DNA of 64,000 nt, taken from the NCBI RefSeq assembly GCF_030936135.1, contig NC_082595.1:109570334-109634333 (forward strand), written 5' to 3'. This stretch comes from Gavia stellata. Lineage: Eukaryota; Chordata; Aves; Gaviiformes; Gaviidae. Under the pieces are notes generated by a model, which saw only the letters and a list, made by a program, of their open reading frames with translations, searched no databases and was not told the origin of the DNA. Position 1 is the stretch's first letter. Each line of letters opens with the position of its first letter. The translations under genes and the position numbers were made by a program. Of the stretch, positions 21,501-33,900 are shown in pieces.

Positions 21501-24500
21501 GTGGGAAGCAGGTCTGGAGGGGAAATGCAGTGCTGATGCAGGGATTGCTCATCTGGGAGTGGCAGACCTACTCTTGCTCGCACCCCACTCATCTATGGGT
21601 TTTCTGGGTCAGAAAGGTCATACCCTTTCTCTGCGCATCTGGTGCCTTCTCCAGCATGGCTCTTGGGGACAGGGGTGCCTGGGGACAGCCAGTTCATGCC
21701 GCCTCTGTCCTCGACAGGCTGCCGTCCCTACTCCATCCCACCCTGTGAGCACCACGTCAACGGCTCCCGGCCACCGTGCACCGGGGAGGGGGGGGAAACC
21801 CCCAGGTGCAGCCGGCACTGCGAACCCGGCTACTCACCCTCATACAAGGAGGACAAGCACTACGGTAAGGCAGGTGGCCTCCGACGCTGCTCCATGCACA
21901 GCAGCTCCAGAGCTGCTCGTAGTGGTAGCTCGGTGGGGTTGGCGGGGTTGGACCTCTTCCTAAGCTGTTTTATGGTGGTTATTTTCTGTGCCCTCGGGAT
22001 GGGTGGTCCTGGAGCAAACATAAGCCTGACAGATGCACAGTTTGTATTTGCTGAGACTCAGCAAAGATGGGGGAACTGATTTGAGTCCTCATGGTGGACC
22101 TGCTTGGGTTGAAGAGTGTAGTGCTGAGCCCTGGGGGAGTCTGGTGTCAAAGCCACCTCCTCTTACTCCTTGGTCTGGTAGCCAGCCCTATACATGTAGG
22201 ATAGTCTGGCTACTTCTTGGAGATTTGTCTTAGCCTGGAGTAATTTTGTTTGTTTTGGAAAAGAGGGTGTACAAGGGGAAAACATCCCTTCCCACTGAAG
22301 CTGCCTGGAATAGGTCTTCGGGTACAGAATAGGACTTTTCAGTTAAATAGAAGAGGGGTGCTTGGAGCCCACTTTCCCTGCCTGGCTGTGTCAGTGCCTC
22401 TGGAGCAGCTGGGTTTGAATTTAAGCTTTAAGTGGAGAAGGCCTCTTGCATGGGCACGCTGAGCAGTCTCTGTCTAGCGGTCCCAAGACCTGTGTGGCCT
22501 GACAATGCCTTACTAATGGGGCTTTTTTTTTCTCCATAGGCATCACATCCTACGGTGTCCCTCACAGTGAGAAGGAGATCATGGCTGAGATCTACAAGAA
22601 CGGCCCAGTGGAAGGAGCCTTCATCGTCTATGAGGACTTCCTGATGTACAAGTCTGGTGAGCATCTGCTCTGAGGCTGTAGGGAGCCCTGTTCCCTACTT
22701 CATCCGTAGGGTCTGTCTTGTGTGGCCCTTGTCCCTCTACTCAAGTCTGAAAGGAGATCTCAAGTTCACACTTGAGTACCTGGTGTTGCAACAACATGGG
22801 GAGTGTTTTGGTTTAAGCCCAGCCGGACTAATCACCACACAGCCGCTCACTCACTCACTCCCCTTCCTCAGCTGGACAGGAGAGAGAAAATATGAGGAAA
22901 AGGCTCGTAGGTCGAGATAAGGACATAGGGAGATCACTCACCACTACCATCATGGGCAAAACAGACTTGACTTGGGGAAATGAGTTTAATTTATTACCAA
23001 TCAAAATCAGAGTAGGATAATGAGAAGTAAAACCAAATCTTAAAAAACCAACACCTTCCCCCCACCCCCGCCTTCTTCCCGGGCTCAACTTCACTCCCAA
23101 TTTTCTCTACCTCTTCCCCCCGAGGGGCACAGGGGGACGGGGAATGGGGGTTGTGGTCAGTTCATCACACATTGTTTCTGCCGCTCCTTCCTCCTCACAC
23201 TCTTCCCCTGCTCCAGCGTGGGGTCCCTCCCACAGGAGACAGTTCTCCACAAACTGCTCCAGCGTGGGTCCTTTCCACGGGTGCAGTCCTTCAGGAACAG
23301 ACTGCTCCAGTGTGGGTCCCCCGTGGGGTCACAAGTCCTGCCAGCAAACCTGCTCCAGCGTGGGCTCCTCTCTCCACGGGGCCACAGCTCCTGCCAGGAG
23401 CCTGCTCCAGCGTGGGCTTCCCATGGGATCACAGCCTCCTTCGGGCATCCCCCTGCTCCGGCGTGGGGTCCTCCCCGGGCTGCAGGTGGATATCTGCTCC
23501 ACCGTGGACCTCCATGGGTGCAGGGCACAGCCTGCCTCACCATGGTCTTCACCAGGGGCTGCCGGGGAACCTCTGCTCCAGCGTCTGGAGCTCCTCCTCC
23601 CCTCCTTCTTCACCGACCTTGGTGTCTGCAGGGCTGTTCCTCTCACGTATTCTCACTCCTCTCTTCTCCGGCTGCCACTTCCCGGTTTTTCCCCCCTTCT
23701 TAAATATGTTATCACAGAGGCACTACCACTGTTGCTGATTAGCTCGGCCTTGGCCAGCGGTGGGTCCGTTCTGGAGCCGGCTGGCATTGGCTCTATCAGA
23801 CATAGTAGAAGTTTCTAGCAGGTTCTCACAGAAGCCACCCTTGTAGCCCCCCCTGCTACCAAAGCGCTGCCACGCAAACCCAATACAGGGAGCTACTACC
23901 TCCTGTATCCATTGGTTTATAGGAAGGGGAATAGGTGCTTGGGACTGGCTCAGGGAGGAAGCCCTGGTGGGGAACCCCCAGAATTGCAGCTGAGAATAAC
24001 AGCTAGGATTTTAGGTAAAATCCTGGCAGATGGCTCTCCTGGTGTGGACTCCAGTTCCCTGTTCTGAACTGCTTGGGATGTGCCACCTTCGGGACCCGTG
24101 CCGAGTGTCTCCGGGTGTCCTGCGCGCTGAGCTGATGTTTAGCATCAGTCCTTCCTCCAGACTCTACACTAAGCTTCAGGGTCACATTTAACCCCAAAAC
24201 GCCTTCTCGGCTGGCCTCTGGGCTTCGATACCAAATGTCTCACAAGCTGGCAGTGGTCTGAAGCGTGGGGACACAGCGCCTGTTGACGTGTTGCCTTGCA
24301 GGGGTCTACCAGCACGTGTCCGGCGAGCAGGTTGGAGGCCACGCGATCCGAATCCTGGGCTGGGGGGTGGACAACGGTACTCCGTACTGGCTGGCCGCCA
24401 ACTCCTGGAACACCGACTGGGGGGACAACGGTGAGGCACCCCCGGATGCTGCCGGAAGGAATCCCTTCCCCGTTCTCCTTGGTGTGATGGGGAGGTTGAC

Positions 24501-24622
24501 TTTTGGCTTTTGGTGTGCTTCCAGGCTTCTTCAAAATCCTCCGAGGAGAGGACCACTGCGGCATCGAGTCGGAGATCGTGGCCGGCATCCCCAGCACGGA
24601 GCAGTACTGGAAGAGGGTGTAA
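18594..24622 (+). CDS. CTSB: Cathepsin B, lysosomal cysteine protease
   Basis: Nine coding exons: 18594-18719, 19277-19362, 19775-19889, 20128-20246, 20919-21004, 21718-21864, 22540-22656, 24302-24430, 24525-24622. All introns have GT/AG ends and the phases join into 340 codons. The preproenzyme has a signal peptide (about residues 1-17, [12 protein letters not shown]), a propeptide to about 79, and a mature papain-fold enzyme starting at LPDNFD (residue 80). Catalytic Cys108 lies in QGSCGSCW, His279 in GGHAIRI and Asn299 in AANSWN. The occluding loop that gives cathepsin B its dipeptidyl carboxypeptidase activity is present with its histidine pair at 189-190 (CEHHVNG). N-glycosylation sites for lysosomal targeting are likely at Asn38 and Asn192. 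Compared with the 339-residue human protein it has one extra residue in the GEGGETP loop. It converges with FDFT1 downstream. Identification is near certain; species-level differences from chicken are from memory. Confidence 0.98.
22804..23887 (-). mobile_element. Solo LTR of an avian endogenous retrovirus
   Basis: A 1,084-bp element with TG...CA ends, flanked by the identical 5-bp duplication GGGAG (22799-22803 and 23888-23892). It lies in the CTSB intron before the penultimate exon. Minus orientation is inferred because, read that way, a CCAAT-like and TATA-like promoter region precedes the rest. No internal retroviral genes adjoin it, so it is a recombined solo LTR, a fossil. It contains about eight copies of a motif close to GCTCCAGCGTGGG (from 23210 to 23575) spaced about 40-52 bp, the last 80 bp away. 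The family is common in bird genomes; ERVL versus ERVK membership cannot be settled here. Perfect flanking duplications suggest moderate age. Confidence 0.85.
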
Positions 24623-25925
24623 CCTTCTTGATCATACCACAAGTAATCCTGAGTCCCCGATGCTTTTAACTGATAGTGGGTTGGGTGCAGAGCCCCCCCT
24701 TCTAAGAGACTATAGTTGAGGTTACTTTATTAAAGCTTTTTATCTTTTTTTCTTGGGTGTTTTTTTTTTTAATTGTATGGTGGAGCTGGAGGTGGAACTG
24801 CTCTCTGCAAGCCCTCTGCTCCTGGTGGGTCGCAGCTATGGGGCGTCCCCTGCTCAAAGGACTGCTGGAGGGCTCACTGGCCTCGTGCGCCGTGGTATTT
24901 GGTTAGCCTGGACCCCTTCCAGCCCAGTCTCTTACTGGGAGGGTAGGAAGCAGTAGCTTTGTGCTGGGACTAGAGACTTGGTGGGGTAGTGGAGATGGAC
25001 CCTGCTGAGAAGCCACGGCCAGGGGGGATTTGTGTACCCCTGGCTGGGTCGGTCTGACTGTTAGCACCTGAAACAAGCGGGATATGTTAGCGTGTGCCTT
25101 GAACTGGCTAAACTTAGACCTATTAATGATGAAATACTCATGAACTTGATGTGGCTCTGGCCAGAGCTGCGTTCAGGCCCCTCCTGCCTGCAGCAAGTCC
25201 TTTGTGCATCGCTTGCTCTGCTCCATCCGTTCGGCTGCTGTTTTAAACCACTTGTTCCTCGCTTTTTACTTGTTTTTTGTTTTTTTCTTGCTGTAGTCTG
25301 GGGTTATTGAAGGGAAGGGCCTGGCTGGAGCTGTGTGAGCCTTTGATCAAATGTCCTGCAAGCGTTTAGCAGGCTGGAAAGAGCAAACCGCTTTTCATCC
25401 GTGGCTGGGCAGCTTGGTGTGTGCAGTGGGGTCATGCCTTGGCGATGGGTGCTGCATCCAAAATTGGTGTGGTGCTTTGGGACCGCAGGTGCTGAACGCT
25501 GAGCAGAGATGTGGGATGTTCCCCAGCTCTGCTGCAGGAACCTCACGCAGATGCTTGGAGGGCTCTTGCTAACTTGCACACAACTGAAGCTTTTTTTTTT
25601 TTGAGCCACAGGTGTTGAGGAAGAAAAACCTTATTTTTGTTACTGGGGGGAGGTGTAATAGCTGTGTAGGAGGAATATAGCTGTGTAGGAGGAATCATGC
25701 AATTTGCCAACACTAATATAGCAAAAGAGCGTGTTTTTTTTTTTTAATTTTAAAGCACAAAGTGTATTGCTGAGCTGAGGCTACAGGCCTGAAATGCGTG
25801 AAGCAGGCCCTCCCTTGCACTGTAAAATAGCCCCTTGCCTCTGCTTATGTAGACACCAGTGAGACAGAGCTGTGGTGTATATAATTGGAACAACTGTGCC
25901 AATAAATGATTTCTCCAATGTCTTG
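24623..25925 (+). terminator. CTSB: CTSB 3' untranslated region and poly(A) signals
   Basis: Two candidate signals follow the stop codon: ATTAAA at 24729-24734, about 110 bp after the stop, and a canonical AATAAA at 25901-25906 followed by the GT-rich TGTCTTGTCTCC. The second would give a 3' UTR of about 1.3 kb, like known long CTSB messages; the first would give a short isoform. A third ATTAAA lies at 26265-26270. Which is used needs transcript data. Confidence 0.6.
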
Positions 25926-26470
25926 TCTCCTGGCCCTTGGTTGCTTCTGCTTGACTTCAAACCACCTCAAACTATTCTGTTGCTCTGCCCTTCTGTCTTC
26001 ATGCCAGTGTGCTCCATCCCAGCCCTGTCCTCTGGCCATACTGGTGCCAGTGGGAGTTGTGCTGACTCCTGAGCAGCCCCGTTGCCTACTCCTGGTGATG
26101 GGGAAGGTGCTTCACCATGGACCAGAGTGCAGCCAGGACTGTCCCCGGCATCTCTGCACGCTGGCACAGAGGGTGCATGGGGAGGAGGATGCACCAAGGC
26201 ATGGGAGAGCGTGCCTGCAGCTCAGGGCTGTGCCACCACTCCTGCTGTTGGCACTGCAAGGTCCATTAAAAGAATTTACTGACCTTTAGCTGTCTCTCAC
26301 CCTGGTTAAAATTATTCCTTTGGGTTTGGCCCACAAGGCTTTACTGTGCTGCCCTGAGTGGCAGCAAGGAAGCATCTGCATCTCATTTGAGCCAAGGGCT
26401 TGTCACTTGTTGCATGGTGGGGAATTGCCAGTGTAAAAGAAATGCCAGCTAAAAAAAAAATTCAACACTT

Positions 26471-27963
26471 CTTTTTCCCAAAGAAAACTTTAATTTCAAC
26501 AAGACAGGAAGCTGCACAAAGAGAGCTACCGCAACTTTCTTTTGAACAACAGCTTAAAACTATCTATCTACATCGGTACTTGTGGAGTAGGGGTTCTCCC
26601 TCTGAGTAACAGCCTGGCCACACAGGCTTGGCCTTGCAAAGGCCACCGAACTGCGCCTGGTAGATTGAGCTCTGTCCTGCACCAGGACAGGGGCTGTCCT
26701 TCCCTTCACAAAGGCAAAGCAGCATTTAGGGGTGATAGGGACCATGAAAACAAAAATCCACCCCAGGAAAACAGGACTAGTCTTTAAAGCAGTGTTTCTT
26801 CTTGAAGTAAGTCCAGCCTGACGTGTTTCAAAACAGCAGTGGATGCCTCTTCCAGTTTGCACATCAGTCTAACCCAAAGCATCCCCAGCTAGCGCCAAGG
26901 GGGCCAGGGAAACCTGCCCCGGCCCCCCCTCCATGGCTCAAGCCTTCCCAGCCTGTGGCAGGGATCACTGCTGCCTTTCAGGGTGGCTGATGCACCAAGC
27001 CCCCCAAAAAAGCATCCCATGAGGGACAGCACGGTGCAAACCCTCGCTCCCCTGCCTTGCAGAGGCACCTGATGGTGCTGCTCTGCCCCGGCCACCCAGC
27101 CCCTTGGGCTGGAGGAATGGTGCAGAGCCCAGACCCCGCAGTGGAGTCAGGCACGGGGTTATTAGCTCAGGGCATGCAGGCAGCTCCCTTCTCATTTTAA
27201 CCACCCCCCCAGCTGCCTAAACACGAAGCTTTGCAAGTGCAGGGTGCCATCTGCTCGAGGGCAGGGAGCTGCAATAGATGGCTTTCAGCTGGGGGCACTT
27301 ACAGTGGACAGAGCATCCCACCTCCAACATTATTTAACATTAAAAGGGCTTGTTTCAAGCATAGCAGCCTCCTTCAGCACAACAACAGAAATGTGAAGGT
27401 TGCCTCTGCCTCCTTCCAGGCTGCAGGATGTCAATGGGCATGGGCTGAGGGCCAGAAGGTGGCCAGTGCTTTTTCCCTGGATAGGAAGCGCGTTCCTCTC
27501 CTGGCTGAAGCAGCGTCCTTCCAGTGCGGAGCAGGCACCAGAGGCTGCCTAAGGAAGGGAAGCAAAACCCAGAAGGTTTTGCTCAGCTCTGAGCTGGAAA
27601 GGAGTCTCAAATGTCAAGCAAGAAAAGAGGCAACGAGAGTTTCTATTTAAAACCATCCTAACAAAAAAAAAAAAATTTCAGGTAAACCATCCAACAGGAA
27701 AGAAGGGAAAAAAAAAATTCAACCCCAAACAGTAAGACTCCAATTAATGTTTGTAACCATCCAAGCAGATGGCCAAGGGCGGTGAGGAGCGGAGTCTGGC
27801 AATGCTGCACCATCACCCCGGGGCTGCAGCTCACCGGCGTCCTGCCCTCGTCACCATCCCAGGCCCCGTAGCACCCCGGTGCCTGGCCATCCCCTCTGGC
27901 AGGGGAATCCTGCCTCCGCTGCCCATCCACCGACCATCTCTCCTCCCGCCCGCCCGCTGCCCA
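26471..27963 (-). terminator. FDFT1: FDFT1 3' untranslated region and poly(A) signal
   Basis: On the minus strand, ATTAAA occurs at 26494-26489, about 1.47 kb after the FDFT1 stop codon, with a T-rich stretch just downstream. I take it as the likely end of the transcript. It leaves about 0.5 kb to the CTSB poly(A) site on the other strand, so the two genes end tail to tail. Confidence 0.5.
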
Positions 27964-30900
27964 TCAGTTCTCGCCCGCCTGGACGTACTCCTCGGTGGCC
28001 TTGGAGATGGTGCTCAGGTACTGCCAGCTCAGGGCGGCCAGGAGCATGGCGCACGACAGGTAGATGGGGGAGTAGTGGTGGCGTGATGCCATGGGGCCAC
28101 CGGGCAAGCTCATGGCACGGATGGAGGCAATGACCTGCTGCGTCTTGTTGGATGATGGGTCCGTGCTTGGGATCTTCTGGTAGATCTGGGGAGGGAGGAA
28201 GGAGGAGTTATGGTTCTCCCCCAGGGTTGAGGAGACAAACAGGACCACTACATGGAAGAGGAAGCCTTAAGGGCCACTGTGTCCTCAAGAGCAGCCTCAG
28301 TGGTGGACTGCCATGGAGCAAGGACCAGCTGCAAAGGATGCCTGGATGGGACCAGGGCCCATTTCCCTTGAGAAGTGCATTAAGCCAAGCAGCCTCTTGA
28401 GGGCACCCCATGACGGGAGATGGACCACAAGGCCTCAGACAATCCCTCAACCACAAGTGGTGTTGCTGGGACCAGTGGTCCTTGCCCAGCAATCCTCACT
28501 CACTACTGCTGTGCTGCAGCCCACCCCAAACCAGTGAGGACACCCCAGTGTGACCAGCAGCCGGTGTCACTACCAGGAAACAGCCACCTTCATCAGATAA
28601 CCCCACGGTCTTTGGGGTTTTCTTTTCACGGTCTGCAAACCCGATGGTCTTTGAGATACCTGTCTGCATGAGTCTTAGGGAGACATGCACAAGCAGAGAC
28701 CCTAGGCTAAGGTGTCACTGTCCCTTGCCATGGGGTTGGCCAGCCTGCAAAGGGAGCTCTAATAACCCACGGTTTGGGGTCTCCCTGATGCAGAAGTAAC
28801 ATCTTTTTTCTGAACAGCCCATGCTGGATTTGATTTTGGGGTTTTTTTTTCGGTTTCCTGCCCCGCCCCCCCCCCCCCCATGAATCCATCCACCAGTTGT
28901 TCCTCCATGTGAACTTTTAACCTCCACAGTACCTCGAAGCCAGGGGTCCCACTGCTTTAACAACATGCCAAGAGGTGCCCCCATTTACTGTTGACCATGG
29001 TGCACAAGGAAACAACCACATCATGCTGCCAGCTGCAACTACAGACACAGAGAAAACAAGACTGCTCGCTGGAGGAGCCCATGGGGAGATGATATACCCT
29101 GTTCAGAAGGTCCTCTGTGCCTGCTCAGCCCAAGGGAAGTCCTGTGTGAGACAGCTGACTCCTCTGGTTCTCCACCAGAAGGACGGCAGGATCTCAGTCT
29201 CTGCCTCTCCACACAGGCACAGGCCAAGGGTTTGTTCAAGGGAACACATCAAGCACCCAGGTGATGTGCTGGGATTAACAGATTCACGTGTCTTCCCAAT
29301 TCCACACCGGGAATGAGGACAGAACCAGCCAGAAATTACTCAAAGCAAGCTGCTCAACCTACCTCTTCCACATACTGGTACATGATGGCTTTGACAGCTT
29401 GTATGTTTGTGGCATCCATCATTAGAGTGACGGCTTGTCCCTTCCGGATCTTCACGACTCCCCTGAACACTTGCTTGTTGTTATAGCAGGCAGCCAATGT
29501 GGCAATAGCCATCACCTAAGGAGAAACACCAAGAGCCCTTAGTGCATTGTAAGGAGCTTGCCAAGGGAGTAACCTTGGCTCCAGTGAAATCGATGGCAAA
29601 ACACTCTGGAGTGGAGCCACAATCTCACCGATGGCAGAAACAATAGGTGTCTTGAAAGAAGGAAGAGACAGAAGAGACGGAGAATAAAAGAGGCTAATAC
29701 TGACATGATACATAACCTCCTTCACCCAACTTCTCATCAGGTGGGCTGCAGACAATGAAGAACAACTTGAAAACATAACTCACCTGGGGGATAGCGCAGA
29801 AGTTGAAGACACTTTGGTTTTTCAGGCGGGATAAGTATGTGAGGACATCAGGGACATGGTGGAGGGCATTGGTGATGAGCTCATTCAGACACTGGACAGC
29901 CATATCGATGTTCTCTGGTTTGGCAAGATCTGAGAGCTTCTTTGCGTATCTGCTCCAAACCTAAACACCAAGATAAGGACTCACATGTTGGAGAGTACGT
30001 TCATGCCATATGAGATATCAATAACAGTCTGAAGTCTGGGAGAGCACCAAGAACCACCAGAGACCCATGAAAGCCTTGAAGGATTGGGGCTTGCTAGGCT
30101 AAAGCAAAGAAGGAAGGGCAGGCTCTGGACACATGACAGTGGCCTTCGTATATACAAAGGGATTGTAAAGAAGGATGCAACTCATCTCCACATCTAGGCA
30201 AGGCAAGGAAAAGACACCTCACACATCAGGCCGACATGGAGAAATGCTCTATGAGACAGGTCAGCCACATGGAGAGGGAGGGAAAAATTCTTAGAGGGCT
30301 TTAAGAACAGTGGACAAGCTGATCCTGCCTTTGGGAACAGACTAGGTAACCTCTTGAGATCTCACCCAGTCTTATCCTCCCTCATTCCTAGAACCGATGT
30401 AACGGAGAGGGGGGAAACCTGCCAAACAAGTTCTTGGCAGTGGGGAAAGACATCACTTCGTCACCACATCTGTACCCAGACAGCTCTAGACAGATGTGAA
30501 ACAGCTATCATTAGAAGAACTCTTATTACCAAGGAGATGTACAACCAACAGTATAGATCTCACGCAGCAGAGCTTTACTGTAGGGTCTTAATACAATTAA
30601 AGCAGACCATCAAGTCTCTCCTGTCAACTTTGATTTAAAGGGACATGAGAGATGCTACAATTTTAGCTGTGCACCTTCTGCTATGCACCCTGTAACGTTC
30701 CTGAGACAGGCATCCTGGAAGCATGGCCAGTCGGCTCCATCCATTACAGGTCTTGGACAGAAGTATGAAAGACTGACAAGGGACACCAACAAACAGTGGG
30801 AAAAACCCTGGCTTTGGGGATTTCGAAGGAAATTCCAGGAGGAACCCTTCTAATGAGAGGACGCAACTCACTGTATCAGAGCAGCAACAACAGTACCTTC

Positions 30901-33900
30901 AGTCTTAGTGCGTTTCCCAAAGAGGCACAGCAGAAACACTCGCCCCGAGTCAATGTTTTCCCTCACCTCCCTAGGCCAGAACTCCCTTCCCTCCAGCTGG
31001 TCCTCCAGATAGTCACGGATGATGTTGGTTTTCTGCAGGAAAAGGCCCATGGAGTTCGCCAGCTCCGTGTCTTGCCCAACAATAGGATCTTCTAGCTCTG
31101 ATGCAGAGAAGAGACGGGAAAGGCCGATCCCCACGAGCCCAGCAACGTAGTGACAATACTGCGAGGCACCGAGAGGGGAAGGGGCAGAAAAAACAAGATG
31201 AAAGGAGCAGTTACAAAGAGCTGTCTATTTGCCACAGTGAGTTTTACAAAAATGATGCTCAGAAGTAATTGACAGTACATTTTCCGCACGTTCTCACGGC
31301 CCTCCCTTGGACTCTCAGCTTTCCCATGCCCAGCAAACACCTCACTAACAATGTCCTACCAAGGTGCCACTCTGCCTCCAGCAGCCGAATGAACCGCCCA
31401 CAGGGGAACAGCTGATGTCATGGTCACCCAAAACACGTGCCGGCGGGCAACACCAACAATCCACACCATCTTCCCATTACTCACAGGACCAGCAATCTCT
31501 CAAAACCTTCCCAAGCCCACACAGCATCCCTCATCCAGCTGAACCCTCTTCCCACAGGGATGCTCTGTCTTCTCTTTCCACAGAGACAAGGTGGACCCTA
31601 CTCACGTTGAGTCCACTCTTCTGTCGGGGCTGACTTACCCTATCCCACTCATGCTGGGAGTCCACCTTCTTCTCCAAGAACTCCGCCATCCCGACGCCCA
31701 TCTTGTGGCAGATATCTGAAATCACGTCCTGGTAGACCTTTGACAGGTTCCTGAACTCCATGGAGATCTGCAGCACAAACCGTCAGGGGAAAAAAAAAAA
31801 AAAAAAACATCAGGAAAAAAATAGCAGAGCTCAACATTTATTAAGAAATCAGAAAAAGACTGTTTACGAGGCTCTTATCCCACCCTGGCTGGAGATCTAG
31901 GACAACTCCCACAACCAGAGCTGTTTCAAGGCCCTTAAAGCACAGGCTCAGTCTAAATGGTATGGTCTCTGGCGGTAGATCAGAGACAGCAGTATCTTTG
32001 GGAAGACTCTGTGGCCTTGCACTGGTATCATCTGGGAGTTGCAGGACAAAACTAGCTACACTTGGTGCACAGAGTTGGGGTTTTTTGCAATACGTGAGAA
32101 CATCCCATCACGCCAACCACGGGAAAAGACAGAGGAGGTTTCTGGTACTCCGTTCTCCTGAGCCCTCTCCAGCTCTGGCTCCGCAGGGCATGTTTTGCAC
32201 AACTGGGAAGGCATCCAGCAACTGAGAAAGCATAAAATCCTTCTTCTGCATCTCCAATAACACGATTCAATGACTCAGTTGCTCTCGCACTGAAAAGTGC
32301 ATCCTCCCCTTCCCAAAACTGTGGAACATCATGTTTTATTGTGCTGAGCGCTCTTCTCCATCAGCGGGTAACTACAGCCAGCACAGGGTGTGTGTCTAGT
32401 AAGGACACCAATCTGAACGACTACAGCTCAGACACAAATACCACCGCAGGTCCAGGCTCTCCTCCTTGCCCTCTGTCTCAGTATTGACTCTGCTTTTCTC
32501 AATGGCTTGAATCCACTACACAGAGAAGCATGACCTGCGAGTACACCTCCACCAGATATTACTAAAATCGTACCTAAATATGAACTCAGATTGCCCGAGT
32601 GAATAACACATACACACCGAGAGAACAACGAAGTACTATAAACACCTTCAAAAGCTTTTCTAAAGTACCAAGCCACTGGCACACCTACCGTATCTCTGTC
32701 ACTACACATCAAGAATCCCCTGACACAGCCATCTACTATAGCGCACGCCCCTCCCAGATAGGGCACAGTCACTGTTATCCCAATGCTGAGCATCAAAATT
32801 TATAATACACCTCAGTTTTCCAAACAATGATCCCATTCCCACTGCTAGGGAAAGCCTGATAAGGGTAGAATAGGTTTAAAATGGTAAAAAGCTGAACAAA
32901 ATAGAACTTCCTCAGTAAATCAAATGCTCCTCACTACAACTATTATACTTTTTCTTAAAGAGAGCTTAAAAAAACCCTACAAAATAAACCCAGCTATTCT
33001 TGATCAACATGAGCAACAGCAAAACTGCAGCACCCACCAAGGGCTGGTCCTTGTGCCCTCACCAAAACCACTCAGCAGAGCTCAGCCTTGCCTTCCAGCC
33101 ACAGCACCTCTTTCTGCTTTCAGCTTGATGGATCCCCTCTAGAATGACTGGCCAGATGGGTTCCCCTTCGGTGCTGGGAGATGCTGCATCTCAGCACGGC
33201 AAAAGCTCCATCATCCCGTTGCTCCTGCTGGGGCTGAAACCTGGCAGGAGCCCAGGACAAGCATCGTGGTTTCAGCTCTGCTGCCTGCCATCCTGAGTGC
33301 CTACAGCAGAGTCAAGGCCCTACAGCTACACCTGCACCAGTAACTTAAATATCGAGCATGGACTCAATCACCTGCACAGCTACTGCATTAGCATGGCCCC
33401 CGATGTCTTTCTGACCCCAAGCAACCCCCAGGCAGAGCTTGGGAAGTAGCGTGGGCCAGAAACCACTTCTTAAGGACAGTCTGGCATGCAACCACACTGT
33501 CCTGGATGCTGAGAGAGTTTAACAGCTTCAACATAGACAGACTTTCCCAACTGGCCTCCAGGTTAGAGAACAGGCTCCAATACTGCTTATCTTGCTAGTG
33601 GAGATGCAGACTCTCTGCGGCTTCCTTTTCACAGAATCACAGAATCATTAAGTTTGGGAAAGACCTGTAAGATCATCAAGTCAAACCATCAACTAACACC
33701 ACCATGCCCACTAAACCATGTCCTGCAGTGCCTCATCCACACATTTCTTGAACACCTCCAGTGATGGTGACTCCACCACCTCCCTGAGCAGCCTGTTCCA
33801 GTGCTTCACCACTCTCTCAGGAAAGACATTTTTCCTAATATCCAGTCTGAACCTCCCCTGGCACAACTTGAGGCCATTTCCTCTTGTCCTGTCACTCATC

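Noticed and set aside
23144-23818. 195- and 224-codon plus-strand frames
   Set aside because: They lie entirely inside the solo LTR and arise from its internal tandem motif.
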